From positions 2,742,501 to 2,806,500 of the forward strand of contig NZ_CP048286.1 in NCBI RefSeq assembly GCF_010365285.1: a stretch of 64,000 nt of DNA, in the 5' to 3' direction. Positions 27,173-36,123 of this stretch are shown piece by piece (positions within the stretch are counted from its first letter, which is position 1; every line of letters starts with the position of its first letter). The position numbers were made by a program, and so were the translations under genes. Under the pieces are notes generated by a model. It was not told the origin of the DNA, did not search any database, and worked only from the letters and a program-made list of their open reading frames with translations. Source of the DNA: Paenibacillus rhizovicinus (GTDB lineage Bacteria; Bacillota; Bacilli; Paenibacillales; Paenibacillaceae).

Positions 27173-28630
27173 ATGGGAGCATCTGCATTAGACAGGAACG
27201 GGCTTCGCTCGTATTCCTTGTGGTCATTGTCATGGCCGATCTTCATTGAATTATTTCTCGCCACGCTGCTCGGCACCGTGGATACGTTAATGGTGAGCCG
27301 GGTTTCCGACGACGCCGTCGCGGTCGTCGGGCTCTCGAATCAGCTGTTCAACGGGCTGAACACGCTGTTTATGACGATCACTGGCGGGGCAGGCATTCTC
27401 GTCGCCCAGAAGCTGGGGTCAAGGAATCCGGAAGACGCCCGCACGATCGGCATCATCGCGGCGAAAGTGACGGGCTGCATCGGTCTCGGGATCAGCGCGC
27501 TGCTCTTCCTGCTTCCAGACCAGATCGCGCGGCTGATTCAAACGCCGGAGGAGCTGCTCCCGCTGGCGCATACCTATATCTCCACCGCCGGCTGCGCGCT
27601 TGCGCCATTCGCCTTGTCGGCCGCGTTCAGCACCGTGATCCGCAATACGGGCAACACGCGCGGTCCGATGCTGACGGCCGTCGTCATCAATTTGCTGCAC
27701 GTGCTGTTTAATTACGGCTTTATTTTCGGTGCGTTCGGATTTCCGAAGCTGGGCCTGCATGGCGTCGCGATCTCCACGCTCTCCTGCCGGATCATCATGA
27801 TGCTCATTCTCGCTTACATGTTCGTCGGCGCCTTCGAGCGCAAGGTTGGAATCGCAGATATTCGGCTGCGCGACCGGAAGCTCTTCAAGGAAGTGCTCCG
27901 CATCGGCTGGCCGCTTGGCGTCAATTCATCCTGCTGGATGCTCTCGCAAATGATCATCTTCGTGTTTCTGGCTACTTTGGGTGCGAAAGAGCTCGCGACC
28001 CGAACGTACATGAACACGCTCGAATCGTTCTGTTTCATGCTCGGTTTTGCGATCGCCATGGCCGTGCAAATCCAGATCGCCCACCATTTCGGCGCGAAGA
28101 AGTGGCAAGAAGCCTACCGCGGCGCCTACAAAGCGCTCTATATCGGGCTTGCCGTCGTCACTGTCAATGCAGGGCTGCTCGCTCTGCTCGGCAAATGGTT
28201 TCTCGGCTTCTTCACGGACGATCCCGACATAATTCATATGGGCGTCTCCTTGCTCGCGCTCAACATGCTCCTGCAGCCCGGTAAAATGATGAACATGGGT
28301 TTCAACTCCGGCTTGAACGCGGTCGGCGACACGCGTTTCCCGATGACGACCTCCCTGTTCTCCATGTGGATCGTGGCTGTCGGCCTGTCCTATTATTTCG
28401 GCCTTCACCTGGGCTGGGGACTCGTAGCCATCTACTGCTGCATGATCGCCGACGAGTATGTGCGCGGTTTTCTTGCTTTCCTTCGCTGGCGGCAGCGAAA
28501 GGTGCTGAAACGCGAGGAACACGCGGAGTGGCTGCGGCTTATGCCAGCTGCCGCGCAGTCGCATGGCAGTTCGCACGCCGGAGCCGCGGCGGCTTCGGCG
28601 CCGAAACCGGCCCGGCCGCTGAACGTGTAA
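27173..28630 (+). CDS. MATE-family multidrug/metabolite exporter
   Basis: 485 residues with 12 hydrophobic segments. MATE signatures: SLWSLSWPIFIELFLATLLGTVDTLMVSRV near the N-terminus, AVVGLSNQLFNGLNTLFM, and mirrored segments after residue 240 (IGWPLGVNSSCWMLSQM). It would export cationic compounds using Na+ or H+. ATG 27173 follows GGGAGG by 13 nt, somewhat far, but the family N-terminus fits this start better than the upstream frame. The Ala/Pro-rich tail (SHAGAAAASAPKPA) is not conserved. Divergent from an AraC regulator. Confidence 0.88.
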   Translation: MGASALDRNGLRSYSLWSLSWPIFIELFLATLLGTVDTLMVSRVSDDAVAVVGLSNQLFNGLNTLFMTITGGAGILVAQKLGSRNPEDARTIGIIAAKVTGCIGLGISALLFLLPDQIARLIQTPEELLPLAHTYISTAGCALAPFALSAAFSTVIRNTGNTRGPMLTAVVINLLHVLFNYGFIFGAFGFPKLGLHGVAISTLSCRIIMMLILAYMFVGAFERKVGIADIRLRDRKLFKEVLRIGWPLGVNSSCWMLSQMIIFVFLATLGAKELATRTYMNTLESFCFMLGFAIAMAVQIQIAHHFGAKKWQEAYRGAYKALYIGLAVVTVNAGLLALLGKWFLGFFTDDPDIIHMGVSLLALNMLLQPGKMMNMGFNSGLNAVGDTRFPMTTSLFSMWIVAVGLSYYFGLHLGWGLVAIYCCMIADEYVRGFLAFLRWRQRKVLKREEHAEWLRLMPAAAQSHGSSHAGAAAASAPKPARPLNV

Positions 28631-28684
28631 CGATTCGCGTGCCGTTTGCAATTCGATAGTCATGCGAACCGAGCCGGCCGGCAT

Positions 28685-29032
28685 GAACGCCCTGGGGCTA
28701 TCGCGACTCGGTCGGGCCATACGCCCCGGAGCTAGCGCGCTTCGGTCGGACCGTACGCTTCAGAGCTATCGCGCTTCGGTCCGGCATGAACGCCAGGAGC
28801 TATCGCGACTCGGTCGGGCCATACGCCCCGGAGCTAGCGCGCTTCGGTCGGACCGTACGCTTCAGAGCTATCGCGCTTCGGTCGGACCGAACGCTCCGGA
28901 GCTATCGCGCTTCGGTCGGGCCATACGCCCCGGAGCTAGCGCGCTTCGGTCGGACCGTACGCTTCAGAGCTATCGCGCTTCGGTCCGGCATGAACGCCCC
29001 CTAGCTAGCGCGCTTCGGTCGGACCGTATGCC
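28685..29032. repeat. Tandem array of about ten 34-bp units
   Basis: The unit GAGCTATCGCGCTTCGGTCG + GACCGTACGCTTCA recurs about ten times, with variants alternating in higher-order blocks (CGCCCCGGAGCTAGCGCG). It ends 14 bp before dyad element copy C. Not coding. Confidence 0.88.
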
Positions 29033-29045
29033 CATCACAAAACAC

Positions 29046-29238
29046 TAACGAACCGTACAAACCTTATCTTCGGCTTTTGGGGCCGTTTGAGATTCTTACG
29101 AATCCTATAATCGCTATTCGACTCCAACGCACCCATTTTGCTCGATTTCCGTTCGATTTCGCATTAATAAGCCTCTCTCGATTCGTTAAAATCCGAATGG
29201 ATCAAAAATTCACCAAATAGCGTCATCTGGGTTCGTTA
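29046..29238 (-). repeat. 193-bp dyad element, copy C
   Basis: Opposite orientation to copies A and B. Exact 8-bp terminal inverted repeats TAACGAAC/GTTCGTTA; internal TTACGAAT 50 bp from the left end and ATTCGTTA about 50 bp from the right. Flanked on both sides by tandem arrays. The whole 28631-30077 interval contains no convincing gene. Confidence 0.88.
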
Positions 29239-29322
29239 CAGTTATTGTGAGAGAGTCAACCACTCGCGTTGTGCGGCCTGAAAACTGACCATGATGCTGG
29301 CCGCGGAGCCAGCGCCGGACTT

Positions 29323-29948
29323 TGGCTGTTCTGCTTGGCGCTCTGCTTGGTGTTCTGCTTGGCGCTCTGCTTGACGTTCTGCTTGGCGCTCTGCTTGGCG
29401 TTCTGCTTGGCGTCCTGCTTGGCGCTCTGCTAGACGTTCTGCTTGGCGTTCTGCTTGGCGTTCTGCTTGGCGTTCTGCTTGGCGTTCTGCTTGGCGTTCT
29501 GCTTGGCGCTCTGCTTGGCGCTCTGCTTGGTGTTCTGCTTGGCGCTCTGCTTGGCGTTCTGCTTGGCGTTCTGCTTGGCGTTCTGCTTGGCGCTCTGCTT
29601 GGTGTTCTGCTTGGCGCTCTGTTTGACGTTCTGCTTGGCGTTCTGCTTGGCGTTCTGCTTGGCGTTCTGCTTGGCGTTCTGCTTGGCGTTCTGCATGACG
29701 TTCTGCTTGGCGTTCTGCTTGGCGCTCTGCTTGGCGCTCTGCTCGGCTGTTCTGCTCGGCTGTTCTGCTTGGCTGTTCTGCTTGGCTGTTCTGCTTGGCT
29801 GTTCTGCTTGGCTGTTCTGCTTGGCTGTTCTGCTTGGCTGTTCTGCTCGGCTGTTCTGCTTGGCGTTCTGCTTGGCGTTCTGCTTGGCGTTCTGCTGGCG
29901 CTCTGCTTGACGTTCTGCTTGGCGTTCTGCTGGCGCTCTGCTTGGCGT
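29323..29948. repeat. Long 12-bp satellite (GCTTGGCGTTCT) with a 13-bp sub-block
   Basis: About 626 bp of GCTTGG(C/T)G(T/C)TCT units, interrupted at about 29745-29860 by roughly ten 13-bp units (GCTTGGCTGTTCT). Because 12 is a multiple of three, long open frames exist on both strands (AERQ or VLLG repeats), but none has a convincing start or recognisable flanks. Confidence 0.9.
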
Positions 29949-30023
29949 AGTACTCGGAGCACACCTCTTTCCTGTCCTCGTCATTCAGCCACAGCCCCGG
30001 CAGCTCCGCCGCCCTGACCACGT

Positions 30024-30060
30024 AAAAAGCCGTCCTGCTTCAACAGCGGGACGGCTTTTT
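30024..30060 (-). terminator. Bidirectional terminator of the ABC-F gene
   Basis: AAAAAGCCGTCCTGC-TTCAACA-GCGGGACGGCTTTTT: 15-bp arms with one mismatch and A/T tails on both sides, 18 bp past the ABC-F stop. Confidence 0.92.
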
Positions 30061-30077
30061 GCACTTAACTCACACAT

Positions 30078-32015
30078 CTATTTCTTCTTATTCGCCGCGA
30101 TCTGCTCCGCTAACTCATTCAAGTAAGCCCAACGATCCATCAGCTGCTCCAGCTTCAGCTCCAGCTGCGCCTGCTCCGCGAGCAGTTCCTGCAGCAGGCC
30201 GGAGTCGCTGGCCGACGCTTCCATCCGCTCCTGCACCTTCTGGAGCGCGGTCTCCGCCTTCTCGATATCGGCATCGATCGTATCGAATTCCTTCTGCTCG
30301 TTATACGTCATCTTGGTCGGCTTGGCCGGCTCTTGTACCGCATCCTGCTTCGCCTGCGCCGCTGCCGGAGCAGGCTTGCGCTCGGCTGCGCTCTCGCCAG
30401 CCGACGATCGAACGCCGTGTGCCGACGCGTAAGCCTGATAATCCGAGAAGTTGCCGACATGCTGCTCGATGACGCCATCGCCTTCGAACGCGAAGATCCG
30501 CTCCGCAATCCGATCCAGGAAGTAGCGATCATGGGATACCGTGAAGACGACGCCAGGGAATTCGTCCAAATAATCTTCCAGCACAGTCAGCGTCAAGATG
30601 TCCAAATCATTCGTAGGCTCATCCAGCAGCAGCACGTTCGGCGCTTCCATCAGGACGCGCAGCAGCTGCAGTCGCCGTTTCTCGCCGCCGGACAGCTTTC
30701 CGATCGGCGTCCACTGCTGCACCGGCGGAAACAGAAACCGCTCCAGCATTTGTCCCGCCGTAATCGTCGAACCGTCCCCCGTCGTCACCTGCTCCGCGGT
30801 TTCGCGGATGAAATCGATGACGCGCAGCGTCTCGTCCATCTCCTCGCGCTCCTGCGAGAACACGCCGAGCTTGACTGTCGGTCCGAGCGAGACGGTACCC
30901 GCGTCCGGATCCAGCTTGCCTGCGATCAGCTTCAGCAGCGTCGACTTGCCGAGGCCGTTGCGGCCAACGATGCCGACGCGGTCTTCCGGCACCGCGATGT
31001 AGCTGAAATCCTCGATGACGGTGCGTCCTTCGAACGATTTGCGTACGTTCTCGATCTCGAGAATTTTCTTCCCGAGTCTGGACGAGGCAACCGACATCTC
31101 CAGCTTGCCTGCCGCCCGATCGGGCCCTTGCGCGCTCAGCGCCTCGAACCGTTGAATGCGCGCCTGCTGCTTCGTCGAACGCGCCTGCGCGCCGCGGCGC
31201 ATCCAGGCCAGCTCATTGCGGAGCAGATTCTGGCGCTTCGACTCCGAAGCCGCTTCCCGCTCCTCGCGGTCCAGCTTCAGTTCCAAGAAGCGGCTGTAAT
31301 TCGCGGAATAGAAATACGCGCGGCCCTTGTCGAGCTCCAGCGTCCGGTTGCTGACGCGGTCCAGGAAGTACCGGTCATGCGTAATCATCAGCAGCGCGCC
31401 CTTGCGCTTCTGCAGCATGCCTTCCAGCCAAGCGACGGATTCGTTGTCGATATGGTTGGTCGGCTCGTCCAGCAGCAGCACGTCTGCCGGCTGAATCAGT
31501 GCCGCCGCCATGGCGACGCGCTTGCGCTGTCCGCCGGAGAGAATGCCGAGCTTGGCATCGAAATTCAAGATGCCGAGCTTCGTCAGCGCGATCTTCGCAT
31601 CGCTCTCGATGCCCCAAGCCTCCAGCTCATCCATCCGCTGGTTGGCGCGAACAAGCCGCTCCTGCAGCGCCGCGTCGCTGGAATTCAACTCGAGATCGCG
31701 CAGTGCATCCGCGTAAGCGCGGACCGCCTGCATTTGCGCGGAATCGCCGCCGAGCACATGCTCGAGCACCGTCTCCTCGGGATCGAACTGGGGATCCTGC
31801 GACAGCATCCGCACCGTCGTGCCGCCGGCAACGAGAATAGAGCCCGAATCAGGGGGCTCTATTCCTGCGACGACTTGAAGAAACGTCGACTTCCCGGTGC
31901 CGTTTACGCCGATGATGCCGATCTTATCGCCCGTTTCCACGCCGAACGATACGTCTTGAAACAATATTTTCTCGCCGTAGCTCTTGGAAATATGATCAAT
32001 CGTCAATACGTGCAT
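30078..32015 (-). CDS. ABC-F family ATPase (YfmR/Uup-like)
   Basis: 645 residues with two ATP-binding domains and no membrane segments. Walker A motifs GVNGTGKSTFLQV and GRNGLGKSTLLKL; signatures LSGGQRKRVAMA and LSGGEKRRLQLL; Walker B VLLLDEPTNH(I) and VLLLDEPTNDL. An interdomain linker precedes the second half, and a C-terminal coiled coil (about residues 555-645) matches the Uup/YfmR branch rather than antibiotic-resistance ARE proteins. ABC-F proteins act at the ribosomal E site to relieve stalling. A duplicated hairpin lies in its leader. Confidence 0.9.
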   Translation of the reverse strand: MHVLTIDHISKSYGEKILFQDVSFGVETGDKIGIIGVNGTGKSTFLQVVAGIEPPDSGSILVAGGTTVRMLSQDPQFDPEETVLEHVLGGDSAQMQAVRAYADALRDLELNSSDAALQERLVRANQRMDELEAWGIESDAKIALTKLGILNFDAKLGILSGGQRKRVAMAAALIQPADVLLLDEPTNHIDNESVAWLEGMLQKRKGALLMITHDRYFLDRVSNRTLELDKGRAYFYSANYSRFLELKLDREEREAASESKRQNLLRNELAWMRRGAQARSTKQQARIQRFEALSAQGPDRAAGKLEMSVASSRLGKKILEIENVRKSFEGRTVIEDFSYIAVPEDRVGIVGRNGLGKSTLLKLIAGKLDPDAGTVSLGPTVKLGVFSQEREEMDETLRVIDFIRETAEQVTTGDGSTITAGQMLERFLFPPVQQWTPIGKLSGGEKRRLQLLRVLMEAPNVLLLDEPTNDLDILTLTVLEDYLDEFPGVVFTVSHDRYFLDRIAERIFAFEGDGVIEQHVGNFSDYQAYASAHGVRSSAGESAAERKPAPAAAQAKQDAVQEPAKPTKMTYNEQKEFDTIDADIEKAETALQKVQERMEASASDSGLLQELLAEQAQLELKLEQLMDRWAYLNELAEQIAANKKK

Positions 32016-32103
32016 GATTGCTCCCGCCTAACGTAAGTAAATCGCAAAGCGCCCCGAGTACGGGCGGTTTGTCCTCATCCGAGCGCATTAGCCGCAGCCG
32101 ATG

Positions 32104-32243
32104 CATGGATTTCTCCGGAATGAAAAGGGCTGACGCCGCCTCGAGGGCAGCATCAGCCGTTTCACCTTCAAATCCAAGATTGGATTTCACCGGAATGAAC
32201 CGCGCTGCGCCGCCACAAGGACGGCGACAGCCGTTTCACCTTG
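32104..32243 (-). repeat. Two tandem copies (about 62-67 bp) of a hairpin unit between pyk and the ABC-F gene
   Basis: Minus-strand units (32182-32243 and 32104-32170) both start GGTGAAACGGCTG, fold into GC-rich stems, and end TTCATTCCGG(T/A)GAAATCC. The second stem (GGCTGATGCTGCC...GGCGGCGTCAGCC) is followed by CTTTT and could terminate pyk transcripts or act as an attenuator. Confidence 0.6.
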
Positions 32244-32264
32244 TCTATTCACTTTAAACGATGC

Positions 32265-33308
32265 CTACGCGCGGATCAAATCTTTATTTGCAAACTCGAG
32301 AATCGCTTCCTCTGCGCGGACTGCGATCGCGGCCATCGTACGGACCGCTTCGAGCGGATATTTCCCTGCAGCCGTCTCGCCGGAAAGCATGACCGCGTCC
32401 GTGCCGTCCCATACCGCATTGGCAACGTCGCAAGCTTCCGCGCGGGTCGGACGAGGGTTGCTCTGCATCGATTCCAGCATTTGCGTCGCCGTTACGACGA
32501 ATTTGCCGGCACGGTTACAGGATTGAATCATTTGCTTTTGCGCTACCGGCACTTCCTCGATCGGAATCTCGACACCAAGATCGCCGCGGGCAACCATGAT
32601 GCCGTCGGACGCTTCTACGATCGCTTCCAGCTCGTCGAGACCTTCTTGGTTCTCGATTTTGGACATCACTTGAATGTGCGAAGCGCCTTTCTCGGCCAGC
32701 ATCGCTTTCACTTCCTGCACGTCCTCCGCGCGGCGAACGAACGACATCGCGATGATTTCCACGTTGTGCTCGATACCGAAGGCGATGTGCAGTTTGTCTT
32801 TCTCCGTTACGCCCGGCAGGCTTGTGCGGATACCAGGCAGATTGACGCCTTTGCGGTTCTTAATGACGCCGCCGTTCTGAATCAAGCACACAACGTCCGG
32901 CCCTTCGATGCGAACGACTTGCAGCTCGATCAAGCCGTCGTCGATCATGATGCGGGAACCGATCTTCACGTCGCTGGCCAGGTCATAAGAAACCGAAATA
33001 CGTTTCTCCGTGCCTTGGATCTGTTCCGTCGTCAGCGTCAGAAACTCGCCGGCTTTCAGCAGGTAGGATGGCTCTTGCAGCAATCCCGTACGGATTTCCG
33101 GTCCTTTGATGTCCAGCATGATGGAGACAGGCAGGTTCAATTTCTTAGCTGCAGCACGAACCAGCTCGATGCGCTCCTTATGATCGTCAAGCTCCCCATG
33201 CGCCAAATTCAGTCTTGCTATATTCATGCCGGCAAGCAGCATATTTTCCAACATTTCCGGTGACATACAAGCAGGTCCCATCGTACAAACGATCGATGTC
33301 TTTTTCAT
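32265..33308 (-). CDS. pyk: Short pyruvate kinase lacking the C-terminal domain
   Basis: 347 residues from ATG 33308 (AAGGAG upstream), against 470-585 for ordinary bacterial enzymes. The catalytic barrel is present: [32 protein letters not shown], a B domain at about 70-165, the catalytic Lys in [38 protein letters not shown]. It ends after [13 protein letters not shown], so the PK_C allosteric domain is missing. The Ser of the usual NFSHG motif, a K+ ligand in the rabbit muscle enzyme, is Ala (NLAHG). It may be a second, unregulated isozyme or a divergent paralogue; whether the genome has a full-length pyk is not visible. Confidence 0.82.
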   Translation of the reverse strand: MKKTSIVCTMGPACMSPEMLENMLLAGMNIARLNLAHGELDDHKERIELVRAAAKKLNLPVSIMLDIKGPEIRTGLLQEPSYLLKAGEFLTLTTEQIQGTEKRISVSYDLASDVKIGSRIMIDDGLIELQVVRIEGPDVVCLIQNGGVIKNRKGVNLPGIRTSLPGVTEKDKLHIAFGIEHNVEIIAMSFVRRAEDVQEVKAMLAEKGASHIQVMSKIENQEGLDELEAIVEASDGIMVARGDLGVEIPIEEVPVAQKQMIQSCNRAGKFVVTATQMLESMQSNPRPTRAEACDVANAVWDGTDAVMLSGETAAGKYPLEAVRTMAAIAVRAEEAILEFANKDLIRA

Positions 33309-33397
33309 TCCGCTCACTCCTTGGATCCTATTTTCATCTCTTCTTTCATTGTAAAAGAACATTTGCGCGAGCGCGATGAACTATAGTACAGTGGTTG

Positions 33398-33403
33398 TAT
33401 AAT
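33398..33403 (+). promoter_or_regulatory. -10 box of the 33.4-kb AraC regulator
   Basis: TATAAT about 32 bp before the start codon, preceded by TTG and flanked by ATAGTAC direct repeats (33383-33389 and 33402-33408), possibly autoregulatory. Confidence 0.4.
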
Positions 33404-33434
33404 AGTACGACGAAGACAGATGGGAGTGTGTGCC

Positions 33435-34223
33435 ATGTTCGACATCTTCGATATCCGCCAAGAGCGCGGCATGCTCGGGATCGAACAGAAATCCTTAGGC
33501 AGCGACAGCCTTGCGCTGATCTGGATCCGATTCGGCCAGACCAGTTACCGCGTCGCGGGCCAGACGATGCAGCTTCGCAAGAACGATCTGCTGCTCATCC
33601 CCTCCGGCTTGCCGGTCGCAGAACTGTATGGCGCCGGCAGCATCCGCGAAAGCGTCGTCGTCCGCTTCAGTCCGGCCGATTCCGCCACCGTGCGCTTGCT
33701 CCCCATTCTCTCGAGGCGCACGCCGCTTCGCTGGGTCACGCATATGCCGGAGCTGCTGCTGGAGAAGCTGCTCTATATCGTCGAGCAGTGGACGGCCAGA
33801 GACCGCTACTTCTCCATCATGTGCGCCGCGCTGCTCACCGAGCTGATGGTGACGGTCAGCCGGGAATACGACGAGGGCGAGAAGGCGCCGTCTTCCATTC
33901 ACCATATCGAAGTCATGAAGCGCTACATCGACGATCATTACCGCGGCAAAATCACCAAGATCGAGCTCGGCGCCTGCATCGGCGTCAGTCCCAACTATGC
34001 CGCTTCCTTGTTCCGCAAAGTGACGGGCATGACGATCAGCGATTACGTGCACCGCCGGAGAATGAAGACCGCGGTCTATATGCTCCGCCACTCGCAGCTG
34101 ACCGTGCAGGACATTTCCGAGCATCTGGGCTACAGCGACCCGTCGTATTTCAACCGGATTTTCAAACGCATCACGGCGAAGCTGCCTTCCGACGTGATCG
34201 CGGAGCGGTCGGACCGCGATTGA
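33435..34223 (+). CDS. AraC-family transcriptional regulator
   Basis: 262 residues from ATG 33435 (GGAG 9 nt before). A degenerate cupin domain (GQTMQLRKNDLLLIPSGLPV) occupies residues 1-130. The AraC DNA-binding domain at about 160-255 shows IDDHYRGKITKIELGACIGVSPNYAASLFRKVTG and LTVQDISEHLGYSDPSYFNRIFKRITA. It is divergent from the short pyruvate kinase, 126 bp apart, but a regulatory link is only a guess. Target and ligand unknown. Confidence 0.87.
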   Translation: MFDIFDIRQERGMLGIEQKSLGSDSLALIWIRFGQTSYRVAGQTMQLRKNDLLLIPSGLPVAELYGAGSIRESVVVRFSPADSATVRLLPILSRRTPLRWVTHMPELLLEKLLYIVEQWTARDRYFSIMCAALLTELMVTVSREYDEGEKAPSSIHHIEVMKRYIDDHYRGKITKIELGACIGVSPNYAASLFRKVTGMTISDYVHRRRMKTAVYMLRHSQLTVQDISEHLGYSDPSYFNRIFKRITAKLPSDVIAERSDRD

Positions 34224-34261
34224 GCGCCCGAAAAGGTTCGCACAACTGCTCTAATGGAAAA

Positions 34262-34287
34262 AAACACCAGCGGTCTGCTGGTGTTTC
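34262..34287 (+). terminator. Rho-independent terminator
   Basis: AAACACCAG-CGGTCTG-CTGGTGTTT followed by CTT, 39 bp after the AraC regulator stop. Confidence 0.8.
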
Positions 34288-34367
34288 TTGTAAGTCGGTT
34301 ATAGACAGTAGTCGGAACAAGCTGTTATCCGAATCGTATCCGCATTCCCGATTGTGGCAGGTGACAG

Positions 34368-35126
34368 CTACAGGAGAAGCTCCGGGCGCAGACGGCTGGC
34401 CAACAAGCCGCTGGCTTCGCTCGGATCGATATCGCAAACGATCAGCTGCTCCGTACCGGACTCGGCTGCGCGCAATCGTTTCCCCGAAGGAGAGATAAGC
34501 GCTGTCGGACTGCCTTGGACAGGCAGCGCGTAATTGACGCTGGCGAAGAATATGTTGTTTTCCTGACTCCGGCAAAGCATCGCGCCTTCATAGAACGCCG
34601 GCTGCTCCACCTCTCCGGTGAATTGCGGGTGAAAGACGATGCTCGCTTCGCGAAGCGCCGCCCACCTGACCGTCTCCGGATACCTCCAGCCCTCATGACA
34701 AATAACGATGCCGAATTTCACGTCCCCGATCTCGAACAATTGACGTCCTTGTCCAGGTAGGTACCCGAATTGATCTTCATCGGGATCGATTTGGTTCTTG
34801 GTCTGGTAACCCAGCACCTTCCCCTCGGCCGAGATGACGAAGGCCGCGAGATGCATACCGCGTTCATCCAACCACTCCGTCGGCAAAATAACCGCTACGC
34901 GGTTCAGCCGGGCAAGCTCGCAGACTTCATCCAGAGATTCCGTCATCCGCCGATGATCATACGCTTCGACCCCATAGCCGACGCCTCGCAGCCCGGGAAG
35001 AATAGATTCCGGGAAGCAGAGAAGGTCGCATTGCTGCTCGGCTCCGGATTCAATCATCTTCCGCACGGCTGCCATCCCATCCTTCAAGCTGGATGGAAAT
35101 CGAGTTTGAGCTAATCCAATTCGCAT
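34368..35126 (-). CDS. Carbon-nitrogen hydrolase (nitrilase superfamily)
   Basis: 252 residues, typical length. The catalytic triad is visible: Glu in CDLLCFPES, Lys in GYQTKNQIDPDE, Cys in FGIVICHEGWRYPE. Such enzymes hydrolyse or condense amides (omega-amidase, carbamoylputrescine amidase and others). Substrate cannot be assigned; the fold position argues for an amidase rather than a nitrile hydrolase. Monocistronic. Confidence 0.87.
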   Translation of the reverse strand: MRIGLAQTRFPSSLKDGMAAVRKMIESGAEQQCDLLCFPESILPGLRGVGYGVEAYDHRRMTESLDEVCELARLNRVAVILPTEWLDERGMHLAAFVISAEGKVLGYQTKNQIDPDEDQFGYLPGQGRQLFEIGDVKFGIVICHEGWRYPETVRWAALREASIVFHPQFTGEVEQPAFYEGAMLCRSQENNIFFASVNYALPVQGSPTALISPSGKRLRAAESGTEQLIVCDIDPSEASGLLASRLRPELLL

Positions 35127-35280
35127 CGCTATTCCCCCAATCCATTCTAATCCAATCTAGTAACTTATCTGCAGCATGGTTAGCATAGAGTGAATCTTAC
35201 TCGCAACCGAATCGTTTGTATAATGAATCTTTCGCATCGCTATGATTAATACAACGAGCGCATCCTCTCCCGCAATGACA

Positions 35281-35305
35281 AAAGCCGCGATAATCGCGGC
35301 TTTCA
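35281..35305 (-). terminator. Terminator of the SRAP-family gene
   Basis: AAAGCCGCGA-TAA-TCGCGGCTTT, a perfect 10-bp stem, followed on the minus strand by TGTC; about 70 bp downstream of the stop. Confidence 0.75.
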
Positions 35306-35372
35306 AGGAACCTTATTCATCACTCCCGATTAACAGGAGCAGCTTTGCCGCTCACGCTCGCGCAAGTATCCG

Positions 35373-36017
35373 CTACACCCATTCCGTCCGCGGCGCTTCG
35401 AATTCCATTTCCGCTTCGCCGGACTCCGAGACCGGAATGGCGATCATGCGCACCGACTCCATCATTCTCAGCATGTTTTTCAGCTTAAACGGCGTGCAGG
35501 CGCCGCGCGTCAGCCAGTCCGAAATGTCCTCCTGCTCTAGAATAGCCGGCATTTGCGGCTGATAGGGAGCGATCAGTCCGTTCGCTTTGGTCATGAGCAT
35601 CGTGCAGGTGCGCATCTCCTCGCCGGAAGCCGGACGGAACACGTCGTAGAGCCCGGCAATGGCAAACGTCCCGCTTCGCATCGTGATTTTGACCCGCTGC
35701 ACTTCTTTGCCCTCGGTTCTGGTGACATAGAAGCCGTTGCACGGAATCACGCAGCGCTGCTTGTTCGCGATCCGATCGTAGATCGGCTTTTCGAACAGCT
35801 GCAAGCTGTCCATGCGCACGGAATCCTTGGCCCAATACGGTACCATTCCCCAGCGGAATTCGTCCAGCACCCGTTCGTTCTTGAGGTGAATAATCGCGGA
35901 AATCGACTCCGTGGGTTGAATTTCGTAGCGGCTCGAAGTATGGAATAGGACATTATCGAGTTCGAAACGTTCCGTCAGCTCGGATGAAGCGGCCGTAATG
36001 GAAATCGCTTGGCACAT
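35373..36017 (-). CDS. SRAP-family protein (YedK/YoqW-like) with most catalytic residues lost
   Basis: 214 residues. The start MCQAIS keeps Cys2, which in active SRAP proteins crosslinks abasic sites in single-stranded DNA. The fold-diagnostic FRWGMVPYWAKD and FAIAGLYDVFRP are present. The NAR motif carrying the catalytic Asn is replaced by a FEKPIYDR segment, the Glu of GFYEW is replaced (CNGFYVTR), and the His of IHDRMPVIL is replaced (YQPQMPAIL). GGAGGG lies 7 nt before ATG 36017. It may be a non-catalytic binder, or use Cys2 alone. Divergent from an AraC gene. Confidence 0.82.
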   Translation of the reverse strand: MCQAISITAASSELTERFELDNVLFHTSSRYEIQPTESISAIIHLKNERVLDEFRWGMVPYWAKDSVRMDSLQLFEKPIYDRIANKQRCVIPCNGFYVTRTEGKEVQRVKITMRSGTFAIAGLYDVFRPASGEEMRTCTMLMTKANGLIAPYQPQMPAILEQEDISDWLTRGACTPFKLKNMLRMMESVRMIAIPVSESGEAEMEFEAPRTEWV

Positions 36018-36123
36018 GGTAAAACCCTCCTTTTGTTTTGGTTATTATGACCGCTTCCGCCAAAATCATGTGCGCCGGGGAAGGATTCGCTATAATAAAG
36101 CTATACCAAGGAGGTGGACCGGC

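Noticed and set aside
29242-30021. AERQ-repeat protein on the minus strand
   Set aside because: It is generated by a 12-bp satellite, starts just after a terminator, and lacks a recognisable ribosome site or domain.
30078-32036. A 567-residue plus-strand open frame opposite the ABC-F gene
   Set aside because: It is the antisense shadow of a GC-rich, strongly conserved ABC-F gene; it has no ribosome site and its Arg/His/Gln/Leu-rich composition is typical of antisense frames.
31996-32190. A 64-residue minus-strand frame upstream of the ABC-F start
   Set aside because: It is formed by the duplicated hairpin region, begins at GTG without a ribosome site, and overlaps the ABC-F start.
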